A stretch of DNA of 64,000 nt from Linnemannia schmuckeri (Eukaryota > Mortierellomycota > Mortierellomycetes > Mortierellales > Mortierellaceae), in NCBI GenBank assembly GCA_029449235.1, contig JANATG010000002.1, positions 4,216,001 through 4,280,000 of the forward strand. The letters are read 5' to 3'. Both the position numbers and the translations under genes were made by a program. A model generated the notes under the pieces. It was not told where the DNA came from and did no database searches. It saw only the letters and a program-made list of their open reading frames with translations. This document shows positions 11,239 to 23,139 of this stretch, one piece after another. The number at the start of each line of letters is the position of its first letter. The first letter of the stretch is position 1.

Positions 11239-14200
11239 TTAGCGTCTTCCACCGCGACCACCACGACCACCACCGCGTCCTCCTCCACGTCCTCCTCCTC
11301 CGCCACTACGTCCTCCACCGCCACCACCTCTTGAAGAACCACCACGTCCACCTCCACGTCCACCACCGCGACCACCGCGACCACCGCCACCGCCACGACC
11401 ACCACGAACAACGTTCGAACCAGCATGACGCCCAGTCTTCTCGCGACGTGCCTCCTTGGCCAATCTCTCCTTTGCAATAACGGTTGAAGTCTTGAGTTCT
11501 GAGCGGGCGTTAGATCCACCACGACCACCACGAGCGCCACCACGACCACCACGGCTGGATGGGACACCACCGGCGGCAGCAGCCTCTTTCTCCTCAAAGC
11601 GAGCACGCTTAAGCTTGCGCTCATAATCGTGCGCCAAAGGATCCAAGGGCTTGGCATCCTCCTGTCGGGTATGTCTGAACCGCTTAGCCGCCAGCGAGGC
11701 CTTAGAAGACGGCAACTCCATCTCTCCAGCCCTGGGCAAGTTTGTCTTTGTCTTGTGCTGCCAATCCGAAAACCGACCAGACTTGAAAGAAGCCGAGATC
11801 TTGTTTCCGGACTCTGTCGTGATCAGCTTCTTGTTGTCGGCACCAATACCGAGACCCTTGACAAACTTCTTCTTCTTGGCGTCCCATTTGATCGTGTTCC
11901 TGGTTCGGTTCATCGTCTCGCGCTCATCACCGTTCATATCCATCGTCGCGTGCTGGGCCTGCTCCAAGAAAGAGTTGTTGGTATTCACCATCGAGTAACC
12001 CCGCTCAGTGTTGGTGTCCTGTTGAGTATGCGACATGTAAAAGTTCTCGTCCCGGAAACTCGCAGGCTTCTCCTTGCTGGAGCCACCCTCTCCAGGAGTA
12101 CGTCTCTTCGAAGGACCCACCGTCCGCTTGAAGACTCCCTCAAGATCGGCCTCCGAAGCCTCGGGGCCCAAGCTAGTTGTCTTCTCAGCACCCTCGGCAC
12201 CAGCCTCAGTAGGGAAGAGGTTGACGGTCAGACCGGCCTTGACCTGGCGGGCCTTCGAGATTACCTTGTCGACCACCCCACGGCGGGTCTTCATTACATT
12301 CGAGGCAACCGTTGAGCCCTTGACTCCACGCTGTCCAAACTCGAAAATCGTCTCTGCAGGGCGGAAGTTGGATATTGAGGCAATCAAGTTCACACGTTCC
12401 TTCTCCTCATTATCCACCGAATCAGCTATTCCATAAGATGTAAATTAGTTGGTTAGAAACATAATCGTGAAAACAACAAAAAAATCCCTTGGTACTATGA
12501 ACGGCATCAATATAACCTTACCGAAGAGAGGGCTGAGCTCAGCGTACTCGTCCATGTCGACAATTTCCTTGGCACGCTTATAACTCTCAACAGCGGCAGA
12601 AGGTCTCGACTTGCAGTAGAGCTTGTAACCGTTAACAGAGACGCCCTTGAGCGCCTGCAAGTTGGTATCGTCAAAGACATTGTTCTTAACCCACTCACTA
12701 TCATCCTCCAGCTGGTTCAGGGGCAATCCTCCAAGGACAATATCCGAAGTGTAATCCGGCTCTGAACCGGAGGACGAACCGACAACCATTTTCCTGGCCA
12801 AGAACAACTGCAAGTCAATCAAGTACGGCAACTCCTCAGGCGAAACAAACGAGAATGCCCAACCTTTCTTTCCTGCTCTGGCAGTACGACCGACACGATG
12901 GATAAAGACCTTGGAGTTGTCCACAAAGTCATAGTTAATCACATTCTCCAGAACAGGGATATCAATACCACGGGCAGCAACATCCGTGACAACCAAGAGA
13001 TTCGTATACCCCTTCCTGAATCGATCAATCTGGATCTTACGAGCAGCCTGGTCCAAGGAACCATAGATGAACGAGACCTGGTATCCGGCCTGGATCAAGA
13101 TGTTAGAGACATACTCGACGTGATGTTTGGTCGAGACAAAGACGATAGTTTGATGCTCTGTTGCGGCGCCGACAACCTCCTTGGCGACTCGCTTACGCTT
13201 CTTGGGGTTCTCCTCGTCCCGCTCAAACTTGACTCCTGTGTCCAGTGGCAATTTGATCACGTTGCGGAGAACTGTTAACAATGCTGCCTCCTTGTCCTGC
13301 TGCTTGATACTGAAGAATGCCATCTACAATCATTGTCAATAAGACGTTAGAATATGCTCAAGTCTGAATGTCTTTCAATCATTCCTGTAACAAAAATGAC
13401 AGATAAATTACCTCGAGATCCTTGCTGATCTTGGTGTCAACATCCAGACGGACAAGTGTAGGCTCCTGAAGACCGGCCTTGGCAAAGTCGACCAGAAGCT
13501 TGGGCAGAGTAGCAGAGAATAAAAGGGTCTGGCGGTTGGGCTGCAAGCGGTGCAAAATCTCGTGCAATTGAACCTCGAAACCCATCTCGAACAGACTATT
13601 GAAACGCAGGGAGAGAACATCAGGTAAGTATCATACTGTCTTGGTAATGTTGACAGCCTTCCCACTCTATTTCCTCTAAATGCTCGTCCGTATGTGCTCC
13701 ATGCTTACCGATCAGCCTCATCGAAGACAATGTACTGAACACTCTTCAAATCCAAGTCCATCTCGACAATCAAATGCAACAGACGACCAGGGGTTGCGAT
13801 CAAACTAATAGAATAGACGTCAAGGATGACATTGAAAGTCAGTTTCGAGCACAAAGAGGCACCTCATATTACAATATCTACTTCATTAAGAAAGATGACT
13901 TACATGTCGGGGTTGGCAGCCAACATGGCGAACTGCTCCTCGAGACTGTCACCTCCGACCAAAATACAACTCCTGAGATCGGTGTGCTTGCCCAACTCTT
14001 TGCAGACCTTCTGGGTCTGCATCGCCAACTCACGTGAGGGCGACATAATGACAGCACGAGCTCCGACCTTGGCTGAATGCGACTTGAGCTTCTCCAACAT
14101 GGGGATCAAGAAGGCAGCCGTCTTTCCTGAACCAGTACGAGCCATTCCGACAACATCGCCTCCTTCCATGATCAAAGGGATACATTTGCGCTGAATGGGT

Positions 14201-14843
14201 GTTGGTACCTTGAATCCTTTGTGCAAAATCGCCTTGTATACCGGGAAGCTCAGACCTATGACATAATAGTTGTGATAAATGCGCGTGAGTCCTCCATTGT
14301 CCAGTGTGAAGAGTGAGTCCTGCAAGAACTAGATGAAAAATTCGACGTACCCATGGACTGGAATCCTCCCGACTTTTTGTGCTTTTTATTGGCAGCCTAG
14401 AAACAAAAAAGGTAAAAAAGGGTTTAGTCAGACTATGTTTCTCCTTGCGAACTCAACACAAAATCCTTGTCTGATAGAAAGCACTGTTCGTTATCTCGCC
14501 AATCTAAGCTTACCATGTTAGCGTTTGCGATAAACTCCTCCTCCTCCTCAATAGTCTCGCCCATAAGATCGTCCAGGTCAAGGTTGGCTATAGGCTTCTT
14601 GCGAGGGACGAGCGAGTCCTCCATATCGACATCCGAGTCACTCATCGCGACCTCCTCGAAATCTGACATATCCTCGTCGTCGCCTGCAGCCGTCTTGCCT
14701 TTGCCCTTGCGGAAGTGAGCTCCTCCTGAGGATTTTTTGGTGGCAGAAGAAGTTGTAGAAGTAGAATTTTTGATAGGTGCGGATTTAGCGCCGGGCTTTT
14801 TGAAGCTGGCCTTAGAGCCGGCCTTGGAGACCGGTTTAACCAT
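11239..14843 (-). CDS. DBP10: DEAD-box ATP-dependent RNA helicase Dbp10
   Basis: Seven exons (14514-14843, 14351-14396, 13904-14255, 13709-13804, 13412-13595, 12522-13323, 11239-12425) give 998 residues, matching the length of yeast Dbp10. Helicase motifs in order: FKVPTPIQRKCIP (Q motif), ARTGSGKT (Walker A), PSRELAMQT, TPGR, DEADRLFE, SATLP, then RGIDIP and HRVGRTARAG in the second RecA domain. The N-terminus is basic then acidic. The C-terminus has the long Dbp10-type extension and ends in an RGG/GGR repeat (about 55 residues) that should bind RNA. The family acts in 60S ribosomal-subunit assembly in the nucleolus. I chose the ATG giving MVKPVSKAGSK; an upstream in-frame ATG would add a Phe-rich stretch read from the poly(A) tract and is unlikely. 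Confidence 0.95.
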
Positions 14844-14930
14844 TGTATGGAAGTGAAGAGACGATGATGGGAGGGAGGGTTGATGAGACGAACAAGTGTG
14901 AGCGAGTTGGAGGTCTACGCTTGAGCTTCG

Positions 14931-14991
<61 letters not shown>

Positions 14992-15888
14992 TGTTTACTG
15001 TGACTGCAAATTAATACAGGATAAGCCACATCTTCGTGCCTGGAGCGTGAAAATGGGGCAACTGAGAACTACTGAGAACTACTGAGAACTACTGACAACT
15101 GGCAACTGGAAAGAAGAGCGCATAAGAAATGACGGAAATCGATGTGTCGTCATAGTATGCGTGAATTGGTTTTGTCGGTAGACTAGTTAGACATAGTATG
15201 ATGGCACCGAGATTGATCTGGATGATGGGCACTAGTAAAAGAAATAACAGCCTGTTGTCAATCGCATACGATGCATACTAATTTGACTCTAATAGACACT
15301 AGGTCATTCAAAGTTCTCTGTTCCTTTGCCTTCCTTTTTGTGGGCGAAATTCAAAGTCAAAAGTCACGGTCCCCCATTTTAATCCATCACTTTGCTCGCT
15401 TTTTTTGTCTCTTGTATCCGCTCTTCCTCGTTCAACTCCTCCTCTTCCTTCCCCTTCCTTCTTCATCCTGTTCTTTCGTATCGCCAATTACTTCTCCTTT
15501 GGCATTTATTCTACCTGAGGCTGTCCGTTGAGAGTCTGTCAAATCTGTGTCCATAGACCGTTTCCATCCGTCTTCTTTTCATAATCCACGCTAAGAATAG
15601 TTTGCGTTGTGTGCATCCTTCGTCCCTCTCCTTTTCCCTTTCATCGATTGTCTCCCGCTCTGACGCTCTGACGTGCCTGAATGCGAGACAGCCAATTGGC
15701 CCCCACTCTACTTTCTTTTTTTCCTTCCTTTCTTCTGTTCTTTCTTTTCTAGACTTGTTCTTCTTTTGCCTCACTCTACTTTTCCTTTTCTACCTTCTTC
15801 CTCTTTCCTCTCTCTCTCTCTTTCTTTCCTTACTCTCCCTTTTTACATCTCTCATCTACTCCATCGCATACATCAAACAGCACCTCTC
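14844..15888. promoter_or_regulatory. Divergent intergenic region between DBP10 and the amino-acid transporter
   Basis: About 1 kb containing both promoters. It has a run of 41 A at 14931-14971 followed by AGAAA repeats. At 15061-15100 there are four copies of a 10-bp unit, ACTGAGAACT, three perfect and one with a single change. Pyrimidine-rich leader DNA occupies about 15400-15880 before the transporter ATG. No gene seen. Confidence 0.45.
15061..15100. repeat. Four-copy 10-bp tandem repeat
   Basis: The unit ACTGAGAACT is repeated at 15061, 15071 and 15081; the fourth copy at 15091 reads ACTGACAACT. Seen directly; function unknown. Confidence 0.85.
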
Positions 15889-18800
15889 ATGGACACCAGC
15901 AATACATCCCTTGCCAGAGACGAGGCTGACCGATACAGAGACCCCGGACTACCCAGACGACCATCGACAACAGGCAACAGCGACACCACAGCAACTAACG
16001 GATACCGTCGTTACAGCATGGGCGAAAACGGGAATGGAAGCGGGAGTGACACTACAGCCTTGCAGTCGAACCAACACATCAAGAGAACCAGCAGCTTTGG
16101 AAAAAACAGACAATCCTCAGACTCCGGAAAACAACAACAACAGCAACTATCGGGATTCGACCCCGACCGTCTCTTGCAGGATGACAGTGAAGGAGACCAC
16201 GATTTTAGCTACGACCCTCACCAAGACCGCAACTCGAACAGAGTCCCATTAGTTCCCTACAAGTCCAAGAAGAAGCGACACTCGGTCGAACGCTCCAAAC
16301 CAAGATTGACACAGCCGCAACGACAAGGCGAATACGGTCGAATCTCGAACGACTCTTTCCATTCGGGCTATTCACAGGATCACGGTGGGAGTGACGAGGA
16401 TGAGGACGATCTGGACTTTGGCCAGGAGGAAGAAGGTGTCGGGATGATGACTGGAAACCGATCCAACCGCAGCGGCATTGGCAACCACGGGCGCGACTAT
16501 GAGGGGACGGACGCCAAGTTGCCCGATCACGGCGGCAGTCTCTTTGACAGTTTCTTGAACATGGCCAACAGTATTATTGGAGCAGGTACAAGTAGTTCAA
16601 TTGCATTTGTTAGTTCTTTCATGGATCAAAGCATTAAATCGCATGTATATGTGGAAATGAAGCAATGTAAAAAAAAGACAGAACACGGAGGTCCAGATGC
16701 AAGGAGGGTTTGACAGAGAGCATGGAGCACTGACTGACACATTTATTCCTTTTTTTTTTTTTTTTTTATGCTTCTTCTCTCAATCTATCTAATAAATCTG
16801 AACCTTAGGAATTATTGGTAAGAGAACAAGGCGCCCCAATCACCATTACGTATTCCGAACCTTGTCCCTTGAACAACGATTGACTTTTTTGCACGCGCAG
16901 ACGGGCGACACATCACTATGTTCATCTCTTTGTCTTTTTCACTGACCGCCATTCGAACTACTCGCTCGGAAATCAATAGGGTTGCCATTCGCATTCCAGG
17001 AAGCAGGGTATGTTTGCATTCATCGATAAGGATCTGGATATGCAAAAGAAACTGACCTGTTCGAAGGCGTCCCGATCAATTGAACAGTAACTAACCCATA
17101 GCCACCACGTCCTTTCTAGCTTGGGAATGGGTATTATTTTGCTTTGCGCCCTGACATGGATTGTCGGTAAGACAAGGACGTTACGGACCCAGGACACAAA
17201 TTTGTTCCTGAGGGCGCCATGCATGCATGAGGACAATTTTCTTTTTTGGTCCCTTCTGCAAAGAAGAATTTCACTCATTTTTTAAATACATTTTGACTGT
17301 CCGATTTTCAAATAGACTGGACAGTCGGATTGCTAGTCCATAGTGGAAAACTCTCAGGGAGGACAACCTATCAGGACCTGCTGGAGTTCTGCTTTGGCAA
17401 GACTGGCCTTATTATGATCTCCATCTTTCAATTCATTTTCGCCTTTGGAGGTAACATGCACGAACACACAGGACATGAATGCATGTGCGCCCATTTCTTA
17501 ATCGCGATCTTACGTGGCAGAAACTAATCAATTATTTTTCATTTGTTCTTGGGCTCACTGCTTTTCCCACGAAAGCAATGTGTGCTTATACCGTCATTGT
17601 GGGTGATACCCTGCCTCATGTACTCCAGGCGCTCATTCCAGGAATCGAGGATTGGCCTGTTCTCGGATTTTTGGCAAGGCGTAGTTTTGTCATTATCTTT
17701 TGCACTGTCTTGATCTCTTTCCCTCTGTCGCTCTATCGGGATATTTCTAAACTGGCCAAGACGAGTGCGGTCGCTATGGTGGCGCTGGTCGTCATTATCA
17801 TTGCTGTCGTAATTGAAGGGCCACGGGCACCCATGGAAATTCGAGGAGATCCCGATGCAGTGTGGTCCTTTGCTCGTCCAGAGCTGTTCCAGTCTATTGG
17901 AGTCATTAGTTTCGGTAAGTCCTCGTATTTTAATGTAGCACTTCAAATTGGTGGCGCCTCGGGGAAGGGACTTTTACCTGATCACATATTCCCTCTGTTG
18001 TTATAGCATTCGTGTGCCACCACAACTCATTCTTGATCTTTGGGTCTCTGCAAAAACCAACGGTATGTACCCTCGCTTACACCATTCGCTATCAAAGTTT
18101 CGAGATATGCCAATCAGGGGCTAACGCGTACTTGTCTTGCATTCGTTTAACTGGATATAGATGAACCGCGTCAAGTTGGTCACCCACATGAGCATGCTGG
18201 TCTCCCTTCTTGCCTGCCTCGTCTTGGCTCTCTCAGGATACCTCGCCTTTTCGGACAAGACTCAAGGTTCGTACTCTTGCACAGGATTATCGCGGAACTT
18301 GGATTCGAGGAATACAACGAAGAGATGACAGTGACTAACAATGATTAATCTCGATGCAAATAGGCAACATTCTAAACAACTTTCCATCAGAAAATTTCAT
18401 TATCAACATCGCACGTTTCTGCTTTGGAGTTAACATGTTCACCACTTTGCCTCTGGAAGCATTCGTCTGCCGCGAGGTCCGTCACCCTTTTTGACATCGA
18501 TTTGGTTTTATGCTACACCTTCTTGGCTTCAGGAAACCACTCACTGACACTTAACTTTCAACTTCTGCTCAATCTCTTTTAGGTCATTGAAACATACTAC
18601 TTTCCAGGAGCACCCTTCTCGATGAAACGCCACGCCATCATCACAACTGGCCTCGTTGGGACAGCACTTGTCATCGCACTACTGACCTGCGATCTCGGAT
18701 TCGTGCTGGAAGTGACTGGTGGGTTCTCGGCGACAGCTCTGGCGTTCATCCTCCCACCGCTTTGCTACCTGAAGCTGGCCTCGGGCCCTGTTTGGTCAAC

Positions 18801-18921
18801 CAAGAAGATCGCTCACATTGCTTGCTTGGGGTTTGGAGTCGCCGTCATGATTCTGAGCACCTTCTTTTCGTTGCAACATTTCATGACACCCAAGGATGCC
18901 AGCTCTCAATGTTCTATGTAA
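15889..18921 (+). CDS. Vacuolar-type amino-acid transporter (AVT/SLC38, AAAP family)
   Basis: Ten exons (15889-16585, 16809-16817, 16980-17007, 17120-17166, 17316-17450, 17576-17914, 18007-18062, 18161-18266, 18364-18476, 18583-18921) give 622 residues. About 220 hydrophilic, Ser/Gln/Asp-rich residues precede the membrane domain. The domain opens with the family hallmark SFLNMANSIIGAGIIGLPFA, which is read correctly only if the 9-nt second exon is included. Further typical blocks are FGAMCAYTVIVGD, GVISFAFVCHHNS and the closing hydrophobic segments. About eleven membrane spans are expected. The closest named relatives are yeast Avt proteins and animal SLC38A11-type carriers, which move neutral amino acids across vacuolar or plasma membranes; substrate here is not known. 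The start ATG was chosen because the longer open frame upstream is pyrimidine-tract translation. Confidence 0.9.
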
Positions 18922-19078
18922 AATATTTTGATTCCTTCCTCCTCCTGTAATTCGTCTTTTTTGCCTTCAAGAAACAACGAAGGCATGATTGTACAGCACT
19001 CAAAAAAAAAAGCATAATAGACTTGTAGTATTTTTTGTTTGTCGTTCTTTTATTAAAAAAAACACACTCGCGTCTCTA
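18922..19078. other. Convergent 3' region between transporter and METTL25-like gene
   Basis: Short T- and A-rich spacer between two convergent stop codons. Nothing else seen. Confidence 0.4.
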
Positions 19079-21644
19079 TTAATCCTTCAACGCGACGAGG
19101 ATCATATTCCTTGGACTCTCGACAACATCAAATCCAGCAATCAACTGTACCGACGCCTTCTTCCCTGTTGCCTTCTTATCTCCACTCTCATCGCCATCAC
19201 CGATAATATTCTCGTGCAAGTACGTCGCCCGATCAAGCAAAATCATGCCCTCAAACAACGGCCCCAACATGGTCCTGAGAGCCCAGAGGATCCCAATTCT
19301 ATACAAATCGCGATCCAGAAACTCATCATAAGCTGCTTGGGCCTCTTCGGGGGTGATCTTGTCGGTGGGAAGGCATAGCCGGCTGACTGCTGTGGCCAGG
19401 TAATGCGGGAAGCCCTTCAAACGGTGTTTTCCCATCCTTCCCAACACTGGTGCGACTGCTGGAGGTCCTGGATATAATCCTCTCTCCACCATCAGTTTCT
19501 AAAAGTGCGAAGATGGTCGGTGTAAAAACGTAGAAGAGTGATTAGCGATCTGATCCGCGCGGAGGACGGAGGGAATGATAAAAGCCTGATAAGAGGAGAC
19601 TTACATGTAAGAGGGCACGGAAATAATGGCCGTGAATGGCGTCCTCGGTCTCCTTCTGGTACTCAAGCCACCGCTCGGGTGACTGACAGGCAATCATCTT
19701 GGCGTGCTCGCCCAGATGGCATTTATGACGGTTAAAAGCTGCACTCAGTGGGAATCCATGCGATCCTATTATTTTAAAACAGAGAGAAGTTAGTATTCAC
19801 GTTCACAAGAATATATATTAGAATTGTAGTACAACAACCGCAACGTGAAGATGAAAGAATCTTACCGTCAGAGATGGCAATGTTGCCAGCCTTGTCGTAC
19901 CGCTCTGTGATCCAATGATAACAACACCCAACGCTGAACAGACAGGTCGCAGAACTCTCAAGGTACAGCTTGATCATATTACTGGTCAGATCACCGCATG
20001 CGTGAAGGCCGCACAATGTCCACCTTCCTTCGACATCCTCGTCTGGGCACTCTTGAATAGCAGCCTCACCATTGATATTTTCGGCAGCTGCGTCCTGTTG
20101 TGGTTTTGGTTTCCGTGGAAAATGCTCCTTGAGAAGTGTGGGTAATGTGGCGGCGGTGATGTGGTGGGTGATGTGTTGCAGTTGAAAATTGCTTCCGGGC
20201 GTGGTCGCAAGGCTGGGATCATTTGCGGCTGTAGTCGTAGGTTTAGCGGTATCGTTGTTGCCGTCAAGAGTTCCGTTTATGGGGCTTTTCGTCGTAGTTG
20301 TCATGGTTGCTAAAGAACCACATCCTGTAGCTCCTGAGCTGGGTATAATAATCTCGGCCGCCGCCCTGTTCTTCTTGACCTTGGGTTTCTTGGTCCTGCT
20401 GGATCTCTTGCAAGGGCCAGCGCTCCCGCTGGATCCTGTTGGACTGCTGCTCCTTGACCTCATGCCCGCCGTCCTCGACTTTGGACAGACCTCAGCTGTT
20501 TCTGTAGAGGCATTCAGTGTTGGCGTTGTTGCTGTTGTTATTGCTGTTGCTGTTGCTGTTGCTGTTGTTTCAGTTGCTACTGTTGTTGTCGTAGTTGTTA
20601 GCGCCGCTCCTGTGGATTCAATTCCCGATACCGCCTCTGTCCTTGCCTCTGTTTCAGCCGGCACTGGGGGTGTAGCAGGGGCAGAAGCACTCGTCGCTGA
20701 CCGACGGTTTTGTTGCTGCTGCTGCTTCGCCGTGGGCCGACTATTCCTGCCTTTACCACTGGCATTCTTGAGTTTCGACTTGTTGACAAACAACTTCTCA
20801 GTCCGCTTCTGAGTCGTCTGAGCGCCACAAGTCTGAATCGTGTTGGAATCGACCCCCAGAACACAGAGCTGATGTTGGAAAGCCAAAACTCGACTGAGAT
20901 ACCCTTGTCCTGCGCCGAGGTCGATCACTGATCCGATGGAGTGTTCCTTTGCGGTCGATGCCATCAGTCCACTCAGGATTTCGACTTCGTGCAGTTTCTT
21001 GGGCGACATGCCGGGGATCAGGTGGATGTCCAGTGTGTCCTTAAACTTTGCGTCTGAGAAGTATGAGAAGAAGGAGTGAAGGATGTTTTGTTAGGGACAG
21101 GGTAACTGGAAATGACACTTGCTAATCAATCGAAAGAAGAAAAGGCATGACAATCTCCAGGGAACTTACAGTCCGGATCCAGGGTACGATTAATCGAAAG
21201 TGCCTTAACCATCCTCACAAAATCCTTCAAGGACTCTGGCCAATCCTGCACGCCACATTCCTCTTCCATAACCAATTGCTGTTCTAATGGAGCTCCTGCG
21301 GCAGGCTCCTTGAAGTCCCTCAAATGCCCCAAACTGACAAGGCGCATCAGATCCAACGAGCTCAGTTTTCCTTGGGGACACTCAAAAGCTTCCCGCCAAC
21401 TCTGAGGCATCCGAGTTTCCCAGGAGTTTGTGGTGAAATAGTCGACAATCATAAGATCTGTGACGGGCTCGCAACCTGCCAGGAAGGCCTTGAGGCAGAC
21501 GAGATATTCTTCCATGCTGGAGAATCCTGGAGGCAAGAAGGCCTTCAGTCCGTCGTCCTTGGAAGTGTTGCCTGAAGTGGAAATGGTGGAGGTGGGTGGC
21601 TGTTGTTGTGCAGGGAGCCTGCAGGTCTCCATGATGCGATCCAT
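19079..21644 (-). CDS. METTL25-type methyltransferase-like protein
   Basis: Four exons (21170-21644, 19866-21053, 19605-19765, 19079-19498) give 747 residues. Family signatures are MSPKKLHEVE, then VIDLGAGQGYLSR (SAM-binding motif I, near residue 205), then GLHACGDLTSNM (near 510) and VGCCYHWITERY (near 540), as in METTL25/RRNAD1 proteins. Between motif I and the HACGD motif is an insert of about 245 low-complexity residues rich in Thr, Ala, Pro and Lys, encoded by runs such as ACAACA and GCAACA. The last two exons match the conserved C-terminal half (ACQSPERW, HYFRALL). The substrate is unproven here. A longer N-terminal reading starting at 21863 is rejected because it translates leader sequence. 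The gene is convergent with the transporter. Confidence 0.88.
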
Positions 21645-21909
21645 TCTTTGATCAAGTGATGGGGGGGATGCGAGAAAAGAGGGTGTGATGCAATAAAGTG
21701 AATGTGAAGAAAATGAATAAAAGAAAACGAAAGAAGTGAAAAAGCCGTTGTGGAGATTCACAGGAAAAAAATAAAAAAAGGTTTTTTTTCCGTCCTGGCG
21801 TCCGCCGTCCCCGTGGCTTTCACTCACACACAAAACCACAGAACGAGAAAGTCCCACAGGCACCCAAGTCCCTACAACGGTTGAAACAAAAGGGTAGCAA
21901 AAGATAATT

Positions 21910-21980
21910 GCGTGGTCCGGGAATCGAACCCGGGTCTACCGCGTGGCAGGCGGTAATTATACCACTAAACCAACCACGCT
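21910..21980 (-). tRNA. tRNA-Gly (GCC)
   Basis: A 71-nt gene read on the minus strand. It has acceptor GCGTGGT pairing with ACCACGC, D-arm with GGTTTAGTGGTA, and an anticodon loop CTGCCAC giving anticodon GCC. The T-arm contains GGGTTCGATTCCC. There is no intron and no encoded CCA. A TTTT run lies just 3' of the gene (AAAA at about 21900 on plus), suiting a Pol III terminator. It is identical to the gene at 50530-50600. Confidence 0.97.
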
Positions 21981-22033
21981 TGATCCTTGATCGAATGGTT
22001 TTTTTAGATAATTATGTTCTCAATACTTCAATT

Positions 22034-22094
22034 GACCTCTGTAAAATGAATATTTGATATCTAAAAATTGGCCACTATTAGCTTTAAAATGATT
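22034..22094. promoter_or_regulatory. Upstream flank of tRNA-Gly copy 1 with paired TAAAATGA motifs
   Basis: Reading away from the tRNA 5' end, GACCTCTGTAAAATGAA lies about 60 bp upstream and GCTTTAAAATGA about 100 bp upstream. The second tRNA-Gly gene has a clearly related arrangement at nearly the same distances (50661-50717). The distal motif is the LINE insertion site in both loci. It may be a conserved upstream element of the tRNA genes or the remnant of older insertions. Confidence 0.55.
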
Positions 22095-22098
22095 TTCT
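22083..22098. repeat. Left target-site duplication of LINE-B
   Basis: TTTAAAATGATTTTCT, repeated exactly at 23124-23139 just after the poly(A) tail of LINE-B. Confidence 0.88.
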
Positions 22099-23123
22099 AT
22101 CTTTCCTTTCCAATTCCATTTTTTCGCCTTCAAGAACAGTCACGCCGACCTCCATCCGCACGTCGGGGCTATCCACCCATCCAACCATCACTGCTGACAA
22201 GGACTCTGAGCACTGTGCCAGGGCGCCTACCACCCCGGGTCGGACACATGCACGGAGAGCTTGGAGGTTTCAAGGCTGGCGCTGTGAGGACGTCTGGTTG
22301 TTTCCTGGAGTTGCGAGAATTTTTTGGAGAGATGCGCTCCCCCATTGCCGCACGGAATGTCAGTCAAATGGAGTTGGTCGTCTGCCTTTCCACCTCTTGG
22401 CGAGAGGTCCTTGGTCCCACCCACAAGGAGATATGCCACGGATTTGACGGATTCAAGAACCGGCCCTCTAACCAGGTCGGTGCAAGGAATGACTCACCTT
22501 GCAAAGCACGGAAGTGTATGGTCAGGCCCCATCCATGGGGTCCAAGTGGGGACAACTTGGGTCATGGGTATTCACGCGGTCCATTGTCGTCCGCCAATGT
22601 GTCTTAGGAACTGTCTCTGGCCCGAAGACCAAGTTTCCCAATGTGGGTTTCATTAGGCCAAAGTCCCAGCCTCTTTGTCATGGAGGTGTGTGGGAATATT
22701 TTTTCCATACAGGTGTGTAAGCACCATTGACAACCCCTTTTTTTGCGCTAGCCTCCCCTATTCAGGAGGCGCGTGACAACAGAATTTTATTTTGTTGGTG
22801 CGTACGCACACAAGTGCATGGATAAAGGTGGCGTCGTCCACTTGAAAAACGACACTAGGAAGAAAGTACTTTCGCTATCTCCTGGTTGTTCAGATGAAGG
22901 TGTTTAGTAGAAGAGCAATAACTAGTTAGATGGCGGTTGTATTTTCTTCTGTCGAAGTCGTGATGAGCGACGGCGATTGTTGCGCAGAGTCAGTGTTAAC
23001 AGAACCGAACTGTGACTAGAAGATGGTGCACTGGCGAGTTTTGTTTGTAGTTCTTTACTTCAAAATGGCGCTTTTATACTCTTTTCTAGAGAAATAAAAT
23101 CGTGTACTAAAAAAAAAAAAAAA
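22099..23123 (+). mobile_element. LINE-B: poly(A)-tailed, 5'-chimeric non-LTR insertion
   Basis: A 1025-bp insertion bounded by a perfect 16-bp duplication. The last 180 bp or so (from about 22940) match the 3' untranslated region of the LINE family: the shared core ATTGTTGCGCAGAG, the GAGAAATAAA polyadenylation signal at 23091-23100 and a 15-A tail ending at 23123. The first 840 bp do not resemble the LINE coding region seen in LINE-A or LINE-D and carry no convincing gene. It may be a divergent LINE 3' segment fused to a foreign 5' part. It landed on the left junction of LINE-A, so it is younger than LINE-A. Confidence 0.75.
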
Positions 23124-23139
23124 TTTAAAATGATTTTCT
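23124..23139. repeat. Right target-site duplication of LINE-B
   Basis: Exact copy of 22083-22098. Its first ten bases also belong to the LINE-A target and its last six to the first bases of LINE-A, which fixes the order of insertion. Confidence 0.88.

Noticed and set aside
11232..11480. His-rich plus-strand frame
   Set aside because: Antisense of the Dbp10 RGG tail.
20189..20812. 207-codon Val-rich plus-strand frame
   Set aside because: Antisense of the Thr/Ala low-complexity insert of the METTL25-type gene.
22068..22607. 179-codon open frame in LINE-B
   Set aside because: No motif, overlaps frames on both strands and starts before the insertion boundary.
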